Shown: positions 8,409 through 16,940 of the stretch, piece by piece
How positions within the stretch are numbered: position 1 is the first letter of the stretch
How the letters are laid out: every line of letters begins with the position of its first letter
Assembly: GCA_020634415.1 (NCBI GenBank)
Contig: JACKBT010000045.1
Span: 1-37,573, forward strand
Source: Ardenticatenaceae bacterium
GTDB taxonomy: Bacteria > Chloroflexota > Anaerolineae > Promineifilales > Promineifilaceae
Direction of reading: 5' to 3'
DNA length: 37,573 bases
Notes under the pieces: generated by a model
What the model was told of the DNA's origin: nothing
What the model saw: only the letters and a program-made list of their open reading frames with translations
The model's database searches: none
Program-made: the position numbers and the translations under genes

Positions 8409-9098
8409 TTAATTTGAATTCAAGGCCGCATCAATTTGCTGTTGGAAAATGGCAAAGGGTTGTGCGCCTTCCAAGCGGCGGTCATTGATAAAAAAGGTGG
8501 GGGTAGAGTTGACGCGCAGGCCATTGGCGACGCGGATGTTGCGGGTGATGGTGTCGTCGTAACGGCCGTCATCCACACACTCTGTAAACGCCGCCATATC
8601 CAAGCCCAATGAAGAGGCCGCCGTCAGATAGCCATCGCGGGTAAACGCCGCCGATGACCCTTGTTGATCAAAGAGGAGTTCACTCATAGGAGCAAAGGCG
8701 TTCTGCTCATTGGCACAAAGGGCGGCATTGGTAGCTGGAATGCGCTCGCCGCCCAACGCAAAGGGCAGGGTAATCCAGCGCACTTGCCCAGAGTTGACGT
8801 ATTGCTGCTTGAGAGCGGGTAAGGTTTCTTTATGGAAGTCGCGGCAGTGGGGGCAGCCATAATCAGAGACTTCGACAACGGTAACGGCCGTTTCCGCACT
8901 GCCTTCAAACACACAATTCTCCGGGTTACTCTCACAAAAAGTAGCCAGCGTCACCACCTCTGTCGTCTCCGAATTGCGCAAGGTAAGGGCCAGCAGCCCA
9001 CCCATAATCACAATACCCAGCACCACCACGCCACCGATGACCATCCAATTCGTCTGGCGCTTCACTTCTTTCTTCACCCTTCTTCTGCGTTTTGTCAT
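8409..9098 (-). CDS. DsbA-like thiol:disulfide oxidoreductase, membrane anchored
   Basis: The 229-residue protein has a basic N-terminus (KRRRRVKKEVKR) followed by one membrane span at about residues 18-40, placing the rest outside the cytoplasm. The thioredoxin-fold active site is CPHC at Cys82-Cys85 in SDYGCPHCRDFHKE, and a cis-Pro loop is visible in NSTPTFFINDR. It should insert disulfides into exported proteins and be recycled by the VKOR encoded next. Two further cysteines (CESNPENC) lie between the span and the fold. An AGGAG ribosome-binding site precedes the ATG. Confidence 0.9.
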   Translation of the reverse strand: MTKRRRRVKKEVKRQTNWMVIGGVVVLGIVIMGGLLALTLRNSETTEVVTLATFCESNPENCVFEGSAETAVTVVEVSDYGCPHCRDFHKETLPALKQQYVNSGQVRWITLPFALGGERIPATNAALCANEQNAFAPMSELLFDQQGSSAAFTRDGYLTAASSLGLDMAAFTECVDDGRYDDTITRNIRVANGLRVNSTPTFFINDRRLEGAQPFAIFQQQIDAALNSN

Positions 9099-9127
9099 AA
9101 AACATACTCCTATATCTACAGGTACTA

Positions 9128-9157
9128 ATTTTACTTTACCGAGTGTACTGACGACAA
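9128..9157 (-). promoter_or_regulatory. Candidate promoter of the dsbA-like/VKOR pair
   Basis: On the minus strand TTGTCG (9152-9157) and TAAAAT (9128-9133) are 18 bp apart, about 30 bp upstream of the start codon. The -35 box matches the consensus weakly. The rest of the 9099-9311 divergent gap holds nothing else I can name. Confidence 0.35.
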
Positions 9158-9311
9158 GACAAACAGGCAGTGCTTAATGTAATCCATCCCTGCTGACATC
9201 TATCACCTTTCAAAGAGGCACAACTTTGATAATCTGTTATGATTCTGAGGACTATATCCACCATTCAGCCTGGGAGCAAAGACCGGCTGACAAGAGAGAA
9301 GAAGAGAAATT

Positions 9312-10304
9312 ATGACGGACTTAACCACCAAATACCTGGGACTGCGCCTAAAAAACCCTCTGATCGTTTCTGCTTCACCCCTTTCAGCCTATGTAGACAA
9401 TATAAAGCGCATGGAACAGTCGGGAGCGGCGGCTGTGGTCTTGCCCTCCTTATTTGAGGAACAGATTGAACGGCAAAGCCTCGGCGTGGATCGTTACCCC
9501 CATTTAGAGGGCATCTTGCCCGAAGAGCTGAAACACATCCCCGATATGGCTGGTTACAATCAGGGGGCCAATGGGTATTTATCCTTGTTATATCAGGCAA
9601 AACGGGCCGCTAACATTCCCATTATTGCCAGTTTGAATGGCTATTACGCTGGCGGCTGGTCACAATATGCCCGTTTGATTGAGGCTGCGGGCGCGGATGC
9701 GTTGGAGTTGAACATTTACTATTTGGCCGCTCAACCCCGTGTATCTAGTATTGAAATTGAGGAGATGATCATTCAGTTGGTGCAGAATGTGAAGGCCGAA
9801 GTGAAGATTCCGGTGGCTGTGAAGCTCAGTCCCTTTTTCAGTGCCTTAGCCAATATGGCCGTACAAATTGATCAGGCGGGGGCCAATGGGCTGGTGATGT
9901 TCAACCGCTTTTACCAGCCAGATTTTGATATTGAGACGCAAACCGTTTTACCCAGTTTGGATTTGAGCCAGCCGACGGAACTGCGACTGCGGCTGCGTTG
10001 GGCAGCTATTTTGCACGACATGGTTAAAGCGGATTTGGCCGTGACGGGTGGGGTGCATAAGGGGACGGACATTGTAAAGGCGGTGATGGCAGGGGCGAAG
10101 GTGACGATGGTGGCTTCGGTGCTGCTCAATCGGGGGATAGAACACATCCGCCGCTTGTTGGAGGAGATGGAGCGGTGGCTGGTGGAGCATGATGTGGAAT
10201 CGGTGGCCGCGCTGCACGGCCGTATGTCACAAAAGTCTGTGGCCGATCCGGCAGCTTTAGAGCGGGCCAATTATATGAATGTGCTGAAATCGTTGGATAG
10301 CTAA
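9312..10304 (+). CDS. Dihydroorotate dehydrogenase-like FMN protein
   Basis: The 330-residue protein is a TIM-barrel flavoprotein of the class 1 dihydroorotate dehydrogenase superfamily: LGLRLKNPLIVSASPLS at the N-terminus, VKIPVAVKLSPFF for a central strand, and AVTGGVHKGTDIVKAVMAGA near the C-terminus for the FMN-phosphate loop. It resembles the DHOD-like branch annotated in many bacteria without a proven substrate, rather than an unambiguous PyrD. No other pyrimidine gene is in the window, so I do not use the symbol pyrD. A purine-rich GAGAAGAAGAG stretch before the ATG may serve as a weak ribosome-binding site. The 3' end is 8 bp from that of the convergent GH3 gene. Confidence 0.75.
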   Translation: MTDLTTKYLGLRLKNPLIVSASPLSAYVDNIKRMEQSGAAAVVLPSLFEEQIERQSLGVDRYPHLEGILPEELKHIPDMAGYNQGANGYLSLLYQAKRAANIPIIASLNGYYAGGWSQYARLIEAAGADALELNIYYLAAQPRVSSIEIEEMIIQLVQNVKAEVKIPVAVKLSPFFSALANMAVQIDQAGANGLVMFNRFYQPDFDIETQTVLPSLDLSQPTELRLRLRWAAILHDMVKADLAVTGGVHKGTDIVKAVMAGAKVTMVASVLLNRGIEHIRRLLEEMERWLVEHDVESVAALHGRMSQKSVADPAALERANYMNVLKSLDS

Positions 10305-10312
10305 ACGGCTGG

Positions 10313-13306
10313 TCAGCGGGCACGGCGGTGGAACCAGCCGTAAATGAGCAAAGCCAGTGTGCCACCGGCCAGGGTGGTGACCAGCCCGGCCCAACTGCCA
10401 AAGGTGGTGATGTTGTCGGTACCGGGTAAATTGAGGGCGAAGTAGTTGTAGGCAGTAAGGCTGCCGATGATGCCCCAAAGGGGCCAGCCGATGTGTTGGA
10501 TTAACGGCCGTTGCAGCCGCCGACTCAGCACAATGCCCAGTACGCCAGTGACGCTTATACCGAGAACGGCCGTTACCAACATCTCAAACTCAGACAACTC
10601 AATACGAACCCCCGGCTCCACCGGCGGCGGCACAGGCGTGGCTGTGGGTGTGGCCGTGGGCGTGGGTGTAGCTGTGGGGCGCGGCGTGCGCGATGGTGTA
10701 GGCGTGGCACTGGGCGTAATCGTCGGCGGGATGGTGGCAATGATCACCGTCACTTCAGGAACACCTTCACCCGTCCCTTCAATTGTAATATCCACCTCCT
10801 GTGAACGAACCGCCTGACCCGATTCGGCCGTAATGCGGAACTTGCCAGGGCCAGTCCGCGCTTCCAACACATAATCCAGATCGGCAACACCCTTTACCGT
10901 TGGCACCGAGGCAATAATATTCACGGTCCCTTGAATGCGATCTTGTTGGATGAACTGCACAATCGTGCCATCCGGCACAGGCTTTCCATTTCTATCCAAA
11001 ATGACCCCTGTTTGCACGTGCAGCGTGTCACCCACCACAAAGCTAGGCGGGCTTTCTGTCCCCTCTGGCTCATTTCCGGTCGAAATGGGGGCATGAAAGA
11101 GTTGAATGATTTGCTGGGGGTTGGGCTGTGTTTGCTCAGCCAGATTATAACTAATGCCCTCAATGCTCACAGGCGATGCCCCCACCGGCGTTAATTCCTG
11201 AAACAGCACCCGCGCCGCCGCATCTACAAAGGCGTTAATTTTGCTGTAGATGCCAAAGAAGGCAGTCAGTTTGCTTATTTCGGTTGTGTCCAAATAGTAA
11301 GGGGCATTGTAGGCAAAAACGACGATGCGGGTATTGCTGATGATGTCGGGGCGCTGTGCCAGAAAGCGGCTGAGTGCCTGGGAGCTTTCGCCCCCATCCA
11401 GCAAATTGAAGATGATCCAATTTGTGCCGCGCATGGCCTCTTGCACCAAAAATGCAGGATCGGGTGTAGGCGTGGGGGCCGGCGTGGGCGTGGCAACGGT
11501 GTCGGTGATGACATCGCCTTCTGGCAGTGCTTCGGGGATTTCGATGGTAGGCGAGAGAGGCGGAGGCGGAATAATCAAACCGGGGCCAGCATCCAGAAAA
11601 GCATCGAGATCGCTAAAAGAAAAGCTCTGAATCTGGTCTACACCTATCTGCTCGCTGGCCTGGGGGCCGTAGAGAGAGAGAATGCGTTCTTCGAGATCGG
11701 TAAGGCCGATGAGGGGCTGGCTGGGGCAAAAGCTGCACTGCTGGGCTTGCTGCATGTCGGTGAAGATGAGGATGCGGTCGTCGAGGCCAGGGGGGGTAGG
11801 CATTCGTTCTAGCAGTTCTTCGGAGCTGGGGGCGAGGAGGGTAACGGCCGTTTGCGCCAGTTCAAACATCGCCACATTCCCATTCCCTACCGGCAGGTCC
11901 TCCTCCACCATTTGCACATTCTCCAGGCCAAAGTCATTGTTGTAGAGCCGCAGTTTTAGCCGCAAGATACGCAGCACCGCCTCATCTACGCGCACCCGAA
12001 AGGAAGGGTCCGTTTCGTATTTCTCGCGGAACCAGAGGATCGTATCTTGAATATTGGCTAACTGCTCGCCATAGGGTGCATCACCTAAGGCAAAATCACC
12101 CAGATAGAGCAGATCATTGCCCGCTAATAGGGCATTATTGGCTACCCGGCGATGGGGGAACTCTTGTTCGGTCACATCATAAAAACGTTCCACAGAGCGT
12201 ACCCCTAAAGCGTCGGAGACGATGAGACCGCCAGCCTGCCGCCAGGCGGTAAATTCGGGCAGGGCCATCAGCGTGCTAAGGGCTTGCGAATCGAAGCTGA
12301 CAGGGGCGGTGGTGGTGCGGATGTTGCCCTGAAAGCCCTGGTAGCGGATGTGGGTGCTGAGCAGGGCATCGGCCGTTTGCAAGGGATCATCCGCCTGCCC
12401 TGTCACCGCAAAGAAGGGGGCCAGTTCCACTTGCCGCAGTTCGTCTAAAGATTTGCGCACGGTGGGAATTTCGGCGGTGGTAGAGCGATCGCTGCTGCCG
12501 TTGCCGGGGAAATGTTTGGGGACGACGGCCATACGGCCGTTGCTGCCCAAATGCACGCCTGTGTTGTAAGCCTGCCCCATCAACCCTACCCAATAAGGGT
12601 TGCCCCCAAAACTGCGCGATCCCAAATCGGTGAGGCCGTAAGGTGTGGGGTTTTCCAGCACGTCTAAAGCTGGCCCAATGAGCATGTTAATGCCCAGAGC
12701 TGACAATTCTTGCCCCACAGTTGTTCCTACCGTTTCGGCCTGCTGCGTCTGCCAGGTTGCGCCAACAGCCATGTTATTCGGCACTTGGGTCAGGCCGGAG
12801 AGAATCTGGTCGTAGGGCCAGCCATCCCCCTCCTGGCTGGTGGCAATTAGCAAGGGGATGGCGGGCAGGGCGGCTTCGGGTGTGCTGGTGGGGGTGACGG
12901 GCGTGGGGGTTGTGGTTTCGTCGGTGGGTTCGGGCGTGGCTGGCGGCAAGCCGAATAGGGCCAGTTGTTGCAGGCTGTTGGTAAGCTGCACCACTTGTTG
13001 GGGTACATCGGCTGGTGTGCCATAGCCGGTGATGTTGTTGTTTTCGGCCAGTAAGATGACCCCGCCAACTTTATAATTGGCGATGAGATTGGCAATGGCA
13101 CTTTCTGGCAGCGCGGTATCGCCAGGGAAGGGGACAAGGAAGAGTTGGCCCACGCGCTCGGCAGTGGACATGGCATTGAACCAGGTCTCGGCTTTGCTGG
13201 GAGATTCGGTTTGGGCGTGGACGGCCGTTTCTGGTGTGGGGCTGCTCCGTGTCCAGATGAACGCAAGGAGAACGGCCGTTAACCAGACTTGCCAAAATCT
13301 TTTCAT
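10313..13306 (-). CDS. Large GH3-like (NagZ-type) exported protein with Pro/Thr linkers and C-terminal membrane spans
   Basis: The 997-residue protein has an N-terminal signal or anchor (VWLTAVLLAFIW), a glycoside hydrolase family 3 barrel, a long C-terminal region and about three membrane spans at the end. GH3 features are LFLVPFPGDT, NMLIGPALDVLENP, VVPKHFPGNGSSDRS and GLIVSDALGVRSVERF, the last carrying the expected nucleophile Asp. The NagZ-type Asp-His acid/base dyad (normally within PGHGxxxxDSH) is not visible; the equivalent segment reads GNGSSDRSTTAEIP. Pro/Thr-rich low-complexity inserts occur inside the barrel (TPEPTDETTTPTPVTPTSTP), in the middle (ATPTPAPTPTPDP) and before the membrane spans. 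Activity on N-acetylglucosaminides is therefore uncertain; a degenerate or modified hydrolase is equally possible. Confidence 0.75.
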   Translation of the reverse strand: MKRFWQVWLTAVLLAFIWTRSSPTPETAVHAQTESPSKAETWFNAMSTAERVGQLFLVPFPGDTALPESAIANLIANYKVGGVILLAENNNITGYGTPADVPQQVVQLTNSLQQLALFGLPPATPEPTDETTTPTPVTPTSTPEAALPAIPLLIATSQEGDGWPYDQILSGLTQVPNNMAVGATWQTQQAETVGTTVGQELSALGINMLIGPALDVLENPTPYGLTDLGSRSFGGNPYWVGLMGQAYNTGVHLGSNGRMAVVPKHFPGNGSSDRSTTAEIPTVRKSLDELRQVELAPFFAVTGQADDPLQTADALLSTHIRYQGFQGNIRTTTAPVSFDSQALSTLMALPEFTAWRQAGGLIVSDALGVRSVERFYDVTEQEFPHRRVANNALLAGNDLLYLGDFALGDAPYGEQLANIQDTILWFREKYETDPSFRVRVDEAVLRILRLKLRLYNNDFGLENVQMVEEDLPVGNGNVAMFELAQTAVTLLAPSSEELLERMPTPPGLDDRILIFTDMQQAQQCSFCPSQPLIGLTDLEERILSLYGPQASEQIGVDQIQSFSFSDLDAFLDAGPGLIIPPPPLSPTIEIPEALPEGDVITDTVATPTPAPTPTPDPAFLVQEAMRGTNWIIFNLLDGGESSQALSRFLAQRPDIISNTRIVVFAYNAPYYLDTTEISKLTAFFGIYSKINAFVDAAARVLFQELTPVGASPVSIEGISYNLAEQTQPNPQQIIQLFHAPISTGNEPEGTESPPSFVVGDTLHVQTGVILDRNGKPVPDGTIVQFIQQDRIQGTVNIIASVPTVKGVADLDYVLEARTGPGKFRITAESGQAVRSQEVDITIEGTGEGVPEVTVIIATIPPTITPSATPTPSRTPRPTATPTPTATPTATPVPPPVEPGVRIELSEFEMLVTAVLGISVTGVLGIVLSRRLQRPLIQHIGWPLWGIIGSLTAYNYFALNLPGTDNITTFGSWAGLVTTLAGGTLALLIYGWFHRRAR

Positions 13307-13344
13307 GGTTTATCAACCGCGAAAGGGCTAGATTCCTAATTAAT

Positions 13345-13383
13345 CAGTGGCCTTTGGCACATTAAGCATACCAAAAGCCACTG
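13345..13383. repeat. Inverted repeat in the divergent gap
   Basis: CAGTGGC at 13345-13351 pairs with GCCACTG at 13377-13383, extended inward by CTTTGG against CCAAAA. It lies just upstream of the GH3-like gene. A regulatory or terminator role is possible; it has no T-run on either strand. Confidence 0.5.
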
Positions 13384-13476
13384 TGTAAAACGCAAAAGAG
13401 GCAAAGCGGCGTTTTTCTTTACATCTTACGTTAGCACGTTTCCAAAATGAGTGTGACCTTATGGAAACGCCCATTT

Positions 13477-13482
13477 ATTATA
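13477..13482 (-). promoter_or_regulatory. -10 box (TATAAT on the minus strand) upstream of the GH3-like gene
   Basis: A perfect TATAAT on the minus strand, about 170 bp before the GH3-like start codon. No good -35 box is visible. A 7-bp inverted repeat (CGTTTCC...GGAAACG, about 13438-13470) would lie at the start of the leader. Confidence 0.3.
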
Positions 13483-13489
13483 ACGTAGA

Positions 13490-13517
13490 TTGCCTCACAT
13501 AACACCTGTGTTACAAT
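13490..13517 (+). promoter_or_regulatory. Sigma-70-like promoter followed closely by a terminator
   Basis: TTGCCT (13490-13495) and TACAAT (13512-13517) with a 16-bp spacer point rightwards. Only about 20 bp separate the expected start from the terminator stem at 13539. This suggests either a very short transcript or an attenuated leader for the S41 genes. The palindrome TAACAC-CT-GTGTTA overlaps the spacer and the -10 box and could be an operator. Confidence 0.45.
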
Positions 13518-13538
13518 CCGTTCACCTTTATGCTCAGT

Positions 13539-13565
13539 CAGATGGTTCCCCCATCTGGCTTTTTT
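13539..13565 (+). terminator. Classic intrinsic terminator
   Basis: Stem CAGATGG (13539-13545), loop TTCCC, stem CCATCTG (13551-13557), then GC and a run of six T. It is oriented on the plus strand about 130 bp before the first S41 start codon. Confidence 0.8.
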
Positions 13566-13620
13566 ATGAATAAGGCAATTATCTGGTAAAGGGCGTTTTT
13601 GGGGGTGAATCTTGGTCATT

Positions 13621-13688
13621 AGTAATTGGGTAATTGGGTGATTCTCAGTTACTTAATTACCCCAATACTCCCCAACACCCAACACCTG
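13621..13688. repeat. Word-repeat region upstream of the first S41 gene
   Basis: Tandem GTAATTGG (13622-13637) is followed by imperfectly complementary TTAATTACCCC and then CCCAACAC words (about 13673-13686). This is the left member of the AATTGGGTAATT family also found at 14900 and 16333. With the sites at 13345-13383, 13477-13517 and 13539-13565 it fills most of the 388-bp gap 13307-13694; I see no gene there. Confidence 0.55.
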
Positions 13689-13694
13689 CAACCG

Positions 13695-14897
13695 ATGGCT
13701 ATGTCTGACCGAGTGCGCAATTTATTGACGATGCTGATGCTGTTTTTGCTGGCAGGGGCTGCCTTTGTGGCAGGCTACTTCACCAATGATTTTGTGGAGT
13801 TGCGCGGCGGTGGCACACTGGTACAAGAGCAGACTGATTTTGATCTGTTCTGGGAAGCCTGGAATTTGTTAGAAAGCAATTTCATTGGCGATCTGCCCAC
13901 CGCTAAAGAGATGACTTATAGTGCCATTCGCGGAGTTGTAAGCGCCTTAAATGATCCTTATACCGTTTTTGTGGAACCGGTCATACGCACGCAGGAGCGG
14001 GAGCAGTTGCAAGGCAGTTTCGGCGGCATCGGGGCTTATCTTTCGCGCCCCGAAGATGGTGGCGATGTTATTTTAGACCCAATTCCGGGCAATCCGGCGG
14101 AGATTGCGGGCATCTTGACCGGTGATGTTTTGTTGGCGGTAGATGGGGTGGAGATAACGGCCGATTTCACCGTCGCCCAAATCGTGGAAATGATAAAAGG
14201 CGAAAAAGGCTCCGCCGTGACCCTCACCGTCTTGCACCCTGGCGAGACAGAGCCGGTAAACATTGAAGTTGAACGTGATGACATTCTCATTCCTTCCGTC
14301 ACCTACCGTCTGTTGACCGAAGACGAGTCCATTGGTTATATTCAATTGACGCGCTTTAGCGGTGAAAGCAGCAATGAGATTGAAGAGGCGGTAGCAGATT
14401 TGCTGGAACAGGGGGCCGAGAAACTGGTTTTGGATTTACGCAATAATGGCGGCGGGCTGCTGGATGCGGCCGTTCAGGTGTCTGACCATTTTATGGATGA
14501 AGGCCCTGTGCTTTACCAGCAGATCAAGGGTGAGACGGAGCGCATTTATGAGACGACGGATGAAACATTAGCACCCGATATTCCTCTGGTGGTGTTGGTG
14601 AATGGCGGCACGGCCAGTGCGTCGGAGATTTTGGCGGGGGCGCTGCATGACCGGGAACGGGCGGTGTTGGTGGGGCAGCGCACGTTTGGCAAAGGCTCGG
14701 TGCAGTTGGTGTTTGATTTAAGTGATGGATCATCGGTGCATGTGACTTCATCGCGCTGGTTTACGCCAGACCGCCACCTGATTGACCAGCAGGGCCTGGA
14801 ACCGGATTTTGTGGTGGAGATTACGCAAGAGGCGATTGATAACGGCCGTGATGAAGTGTTGGATCGAGCAATTGAGTATTTGCAAAGTGGTAATTAG
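13695..14897 (+). CDS. S41 family C-terminal processing peptidase (CtpA/CtpB-like), first of two
   Basis: The 400-residue protein has an N-terminal membrane segment (LLTMLMLFLLAGAAFVAGYF), a helical region, a PDZ domain (about residues 95-190, including GGIGAYLSRPEDGG and NPAEIAGILTGDVLLAVDGV) and the S41 protease core. The catalytic Ser lies in NGGTASASEIL (about residue 307) and the catalytic Lys in RTFGKGSVQ (about 332), the usual Ser-Lys dyad. It should act outside the membrane on exported proteins. I start it at 13695; an upstream in-frame ATG at 13626 would translate the word-repeat region. No clear ribosome-binding site is present. A paralogue follows 50 bp downstream, so they form an operon. 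Confidence 0.9.
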   Translation: MAMSDRVRNLLTMLMLFLLAGAAFVAGYFTNDFVELRGGGTLVQEQTDFDLFWEAWNLLESNFIGDLPTAKEMTYSAIRGVVSALNDPYTVFVEPVIRTQEREQLQGSFGGIGAYLSRPEDGGDVILDPIPGNPAEIAGILTGDVLLAVDGVEITADFTVAQIVEMIKGEKGSAVTLTVLHPGETEPVNIEVERDDILIPSVTYRLLTEDESIGYIQLTRFSGESSNEIEEAVADLLEQGAEKLVLDLRNNGGGLLDAAVQVSDHFMDEGPVLYQQIKGETERIYETTDETLAPDIPLVVLVNGGTASASEILAGALHDRERAVLVGQRTFGKGSVQLVFDLSDGSSVHVTSSRWFTPDRHLIDQQGLEPDFVVEITQEAIDNGRDEVLDRAIEYLQSGN

Positions 14898-14899
14898 GT

Positions 14900-14927
14900 A
14901 AGTGGGTAATTACTTAATTACCCACTT
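14900..14927. repeat. 13-bp near-perfect palindrome between the two S41 genes
   Basis: AAGTGGGTAATTA (14900-14912) pairs with TAATTACCCACTT (14915-14927) with only CT between. It starts 3 bp after the stop codon. It belongs to the GGGTAATT word family and may modulate expression of the second gene. Confidence 0.7.
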
Positions 14928-14947
14928 GCTGCTTCGAGGATTGGACG

Positions 14948-16333
14948 ATGGAAGAACAAAAACGAAATTGGGGTCTTATTATTGGCGGCATTGTCGGGCT
15001 GATTGTGTTGTGTGCGGGTGTGGCCTGGATTGGTTTTTCTGTGGGGCAGCGAACGGCCGATTCCCCTGAACCGATCTCCGTTACAGAGGCAATTGCGGAG
15101 ATAGTGCTGCCCACCGAGGAAACGGCCGATGCTGCCGAAAGTGATGCGGGAACGGCCGTTGCCAACAGCGCCGAAGAAACCGCCAGCACCAACAACGATG
15201 CCGCCGCTGCCCCCAACACCCCCGCACCCAATCCCACCAACCCACCCGCCCAAAGCCAGCCCCGCACCGATGTAGACGAAATAGACCTCGACATCTTCTA
15301 TGAAGCCTGGGACTTCATCGAAGAAACCTACGATGGCGACATTCCCGCCAACGAAGAGATTCTACACGCCCTCATCGGCGGCTCCATAGAAGCCCTGGGT
15401 GATGATTTCACCCGCTACATCGAGCCAGACGTGGCCGCCCGTTTGCGTGAAGATATGAGCGGCTCCGTGTCTGGCATTGGCGCTTTTGTGCGCGAGAACG
15501 AAGACGGCTTTTTTGAGATCGTTTCCCCCATTGAAGGCCAGCCCGCCGAGTTAGCCGGGCTGCAGTCCGGTGATCTCGTCATCGAAGTTGATGGTCAATC
15601 CGTTGTTGGCATCAGTTTTGATGAGGTCATCTTGATGGTGCGCGGCCCCGAAGGCACATCCGTCACCCTAACCATCGCCCGGCCTGACGAAACCGAGATG
15701 TTAGAATTTACCATTGTGCGCACCACCTTTGAAGTCCCCGTTGTCAACTACGAAATGCGGGAAGATGGTATTGCCTACGTCCAGCTCGTCGAATTCAGCC
15801 GTGATGCCTCTGGCCGACTGGAAACGGCTCTGGAAGAAGTATTGGCCCAAAATCCACGCGGTCTAATCTTCGATTTACGCAACAATCCTGGTGGTTATCT
15901 GGATGAATCGGTAGCCATCGCCGACCTATTCTTGACCGATGGCGTGGTTTTGTTTGAGCGCAACGTGAGCGGTTTAGACCGCACCTTCACCTCCGACAAC
16001 GGCGATTTGGCGGAAGAAATTCCCATTGTCGTGCTGATCAACCCTGGCAGTGCCAGTGCCTCAGAAATTGTGGCTGGAGCTATTCAAGATAGAGGGCGCG
16101 GCGTTCTGATGGGGCAGACTTCTTTTGGCAAAGGGTCGGTGCAGACAGTGCGTGAATTGTCTGATGGCTCTGAACTGCGCGTGACGATTGCCCGGTGGTA
16201 CACACCGGCGGATCATACCATTGATAAGCAGGGCATTACGCCCGATATTGAAGTTGAGTTCCCTCTGGATACACCGGAAGGTGAAGACCCGCAGGTGGAA
16301 GCAGCGGCCGAGTATTTGTTAGAAGGAGAATAG
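14948..16333 (+). CDS. S41 family C-terminal processing peptidase, second of two
   Basis: The 461-residue paralogue of the preceding gene has an N-terminal membrane anchor (GLIIGGIVGLIVLCAGVAWI), an Ala/Thr/Pro/Asn-rich linker (about residues 35-100), a PDZ domain (GIGAFVRENEDGFFEIV, PAELAGLQSGDLVIEVDGQ) and the protease core. The catalytic Ser is in NPGSASASEIV (about residue 370) and the Lys in TSFGKGSVQ (about 395). The long flexible linker, absent from the first copy, would hold the protease further from the membrane. A GAGGA ribosome-binding site lies 8 bp before the ATG. The pair plausibly arose by local duplication and then diverged in the linker. Confidence 0.9.
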   Translation: MEEQKRNWGLIIGGIVGLIVLCAGVAWIGFSVGQRTADSPEPISVTEAIAEIVLPTEETADAAESDAGTAVANSAEETASTNNDAAAAPNTPAPNPTNPPAQSQPRTDVDEIDLDIFYEAWDFIEETYDGDIPANEEILHALIGGSIEALGDDFTRYIEPDVAARLREDMSGSVSGIGAFVRENEDGFFEIVSPIEGQPAELAGLQSGDLVIEVDGQSVVGISFDEVILMVRGPEGTSVTLTIARPDETEMLEFTIVRTTFEVPVVNYEMREDGIAYVQLVEFSRDASGRLETALEEVLAQNPRGLIFDLRNNPGGYLDESVAIADLFLTDGVVLFERNVSGLDRTFTSDNGDLAEEIPIVVLINPGSASASEIVAGAIQDRGRGVLMGQTSFGKGSVQTVRELSDGSELRVTIARWYTPADHTIDKQGITPDIEVEFPLDTPEGEDPQVEAAAEYLLEGE

Positions 16334-16396
16334 GTTATTGAGTTATTGGGTAATTGAGTCATTACCAATTGCCCAATTATTAATTGCCCAATCACC
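16333..16396. repeat. Word-repeat hairpin between S41 peptidase and smpB
   Basis: Left arm 16333-16360 repeats GTTATTGAG/GGTAATTGA words; right arm 16364-16396 repeats CCAATTGCCCAATTA words. It begins at the S41 stop codon and ends 4 bp before the smpB ATG, leaving smpB without a Shine-Dalgarno sequence. Confidence 0.65.
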
Positions 16397-16400
16397 AAAC

Positions 16401-16871
16401 ATGTCAAAACAGGAAGGGATTAAGGTTATTAGTAATAACAAGCGGGCCACATTTGATTATGAATTGTTGGAACGCTTTGAAGCGGGCTTAGCTTTGCAGG
16501 GTACGGAAATCAAGTCTATCCGTGACCATCAGGTGAGCTTGCAGCGCAGCTATGTGCAGAACCGCAACGGGGAGTTGTGGCTGGTTGAGGCCAATATTTC
16601 GCCCTATGTGCATGGCAATCGGGAGAATCATGAGGCAACTCGCCCGCGCAAGTTGCTGCTGCACCGACGGGAAATCAACAAGATCATTGACCAGGTGGCG
16701 CAGAAGAGTTTGACGATTGTGCCGACGAAGCTGTATTTGAAAAACGGCCGTGCGAAAGTAGAAATTGCTCTGGCGCGGGGTAAGCGCAAGGCAGACAAAC
16801 GTGCCGATTTAGCCAAGAAGGATTCTGACCGCCAGGTGGAACGGGCTTTGCGGGAGAAGTATCGCTATTAA
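16401..16871 (+). CDS. smpB: SsrA-binding protein SmpB (trans-translation)
   Basis: The 156-residue length is typical. SmpB binds tmRNA and brings it to stalled ribosomes. Family signatures are NKRATFDYELLERFEAGLALQGTE near the N-terminus, LWLVEANISPY in the centre, the RNA-binding PRKLLLHRREI segment and the basic tail with LARGKRKADKR, ending in REKYRY. I use the ATG at 16401 (MSKQEG); an in-frame ATG at 16338 would translate the word-repeat hairpin into a hydrophobic peptide not found in SmpB. The tmRNA gene itself is not visible in this window. Confidence 0.95.
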   Translation: MSKQEGIKVISNNKRATFDYELLERFEAGLALQGTEIKSIRDHQVSLQRSYVQNRNGELWLVEANISPYVHGNRENHEATRPRKLLLHRREINKIIDQVAQKSLTIVPTKLYLKNGRAKVEIALARGKRKADKRADLAKKDSDRQVERALREKYRY

Positions 16872-16885
16872 TGCAAGAACTTAAA

Positions 16886-16936
16886 GGAGATTGGAGATTG
16901 GAGAATGATTGGGCTAATCTCCAATCTCCAATCTCC
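16886..16936. terminator. Word-repeat hairpin between convergent smpB and cytochrome genes
   Basis: Left arm 16886-16904 is tandem GGAGATT; right arm 16916-16936 is the complementary tandem AATCTCC. The pairing is nearly perfect. Lying between two convergent stop codons, it is well placed as a bidirectional terminator. Confidence 0.7.
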
Positions 16937-16940
16937 ATTT

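Noticed and set aside
16338..16400. Longer smpB beginning at 16338
   Set aside because: The extra residues are the translation of a word-repeat hairpin and are not found in SmpB proteins.
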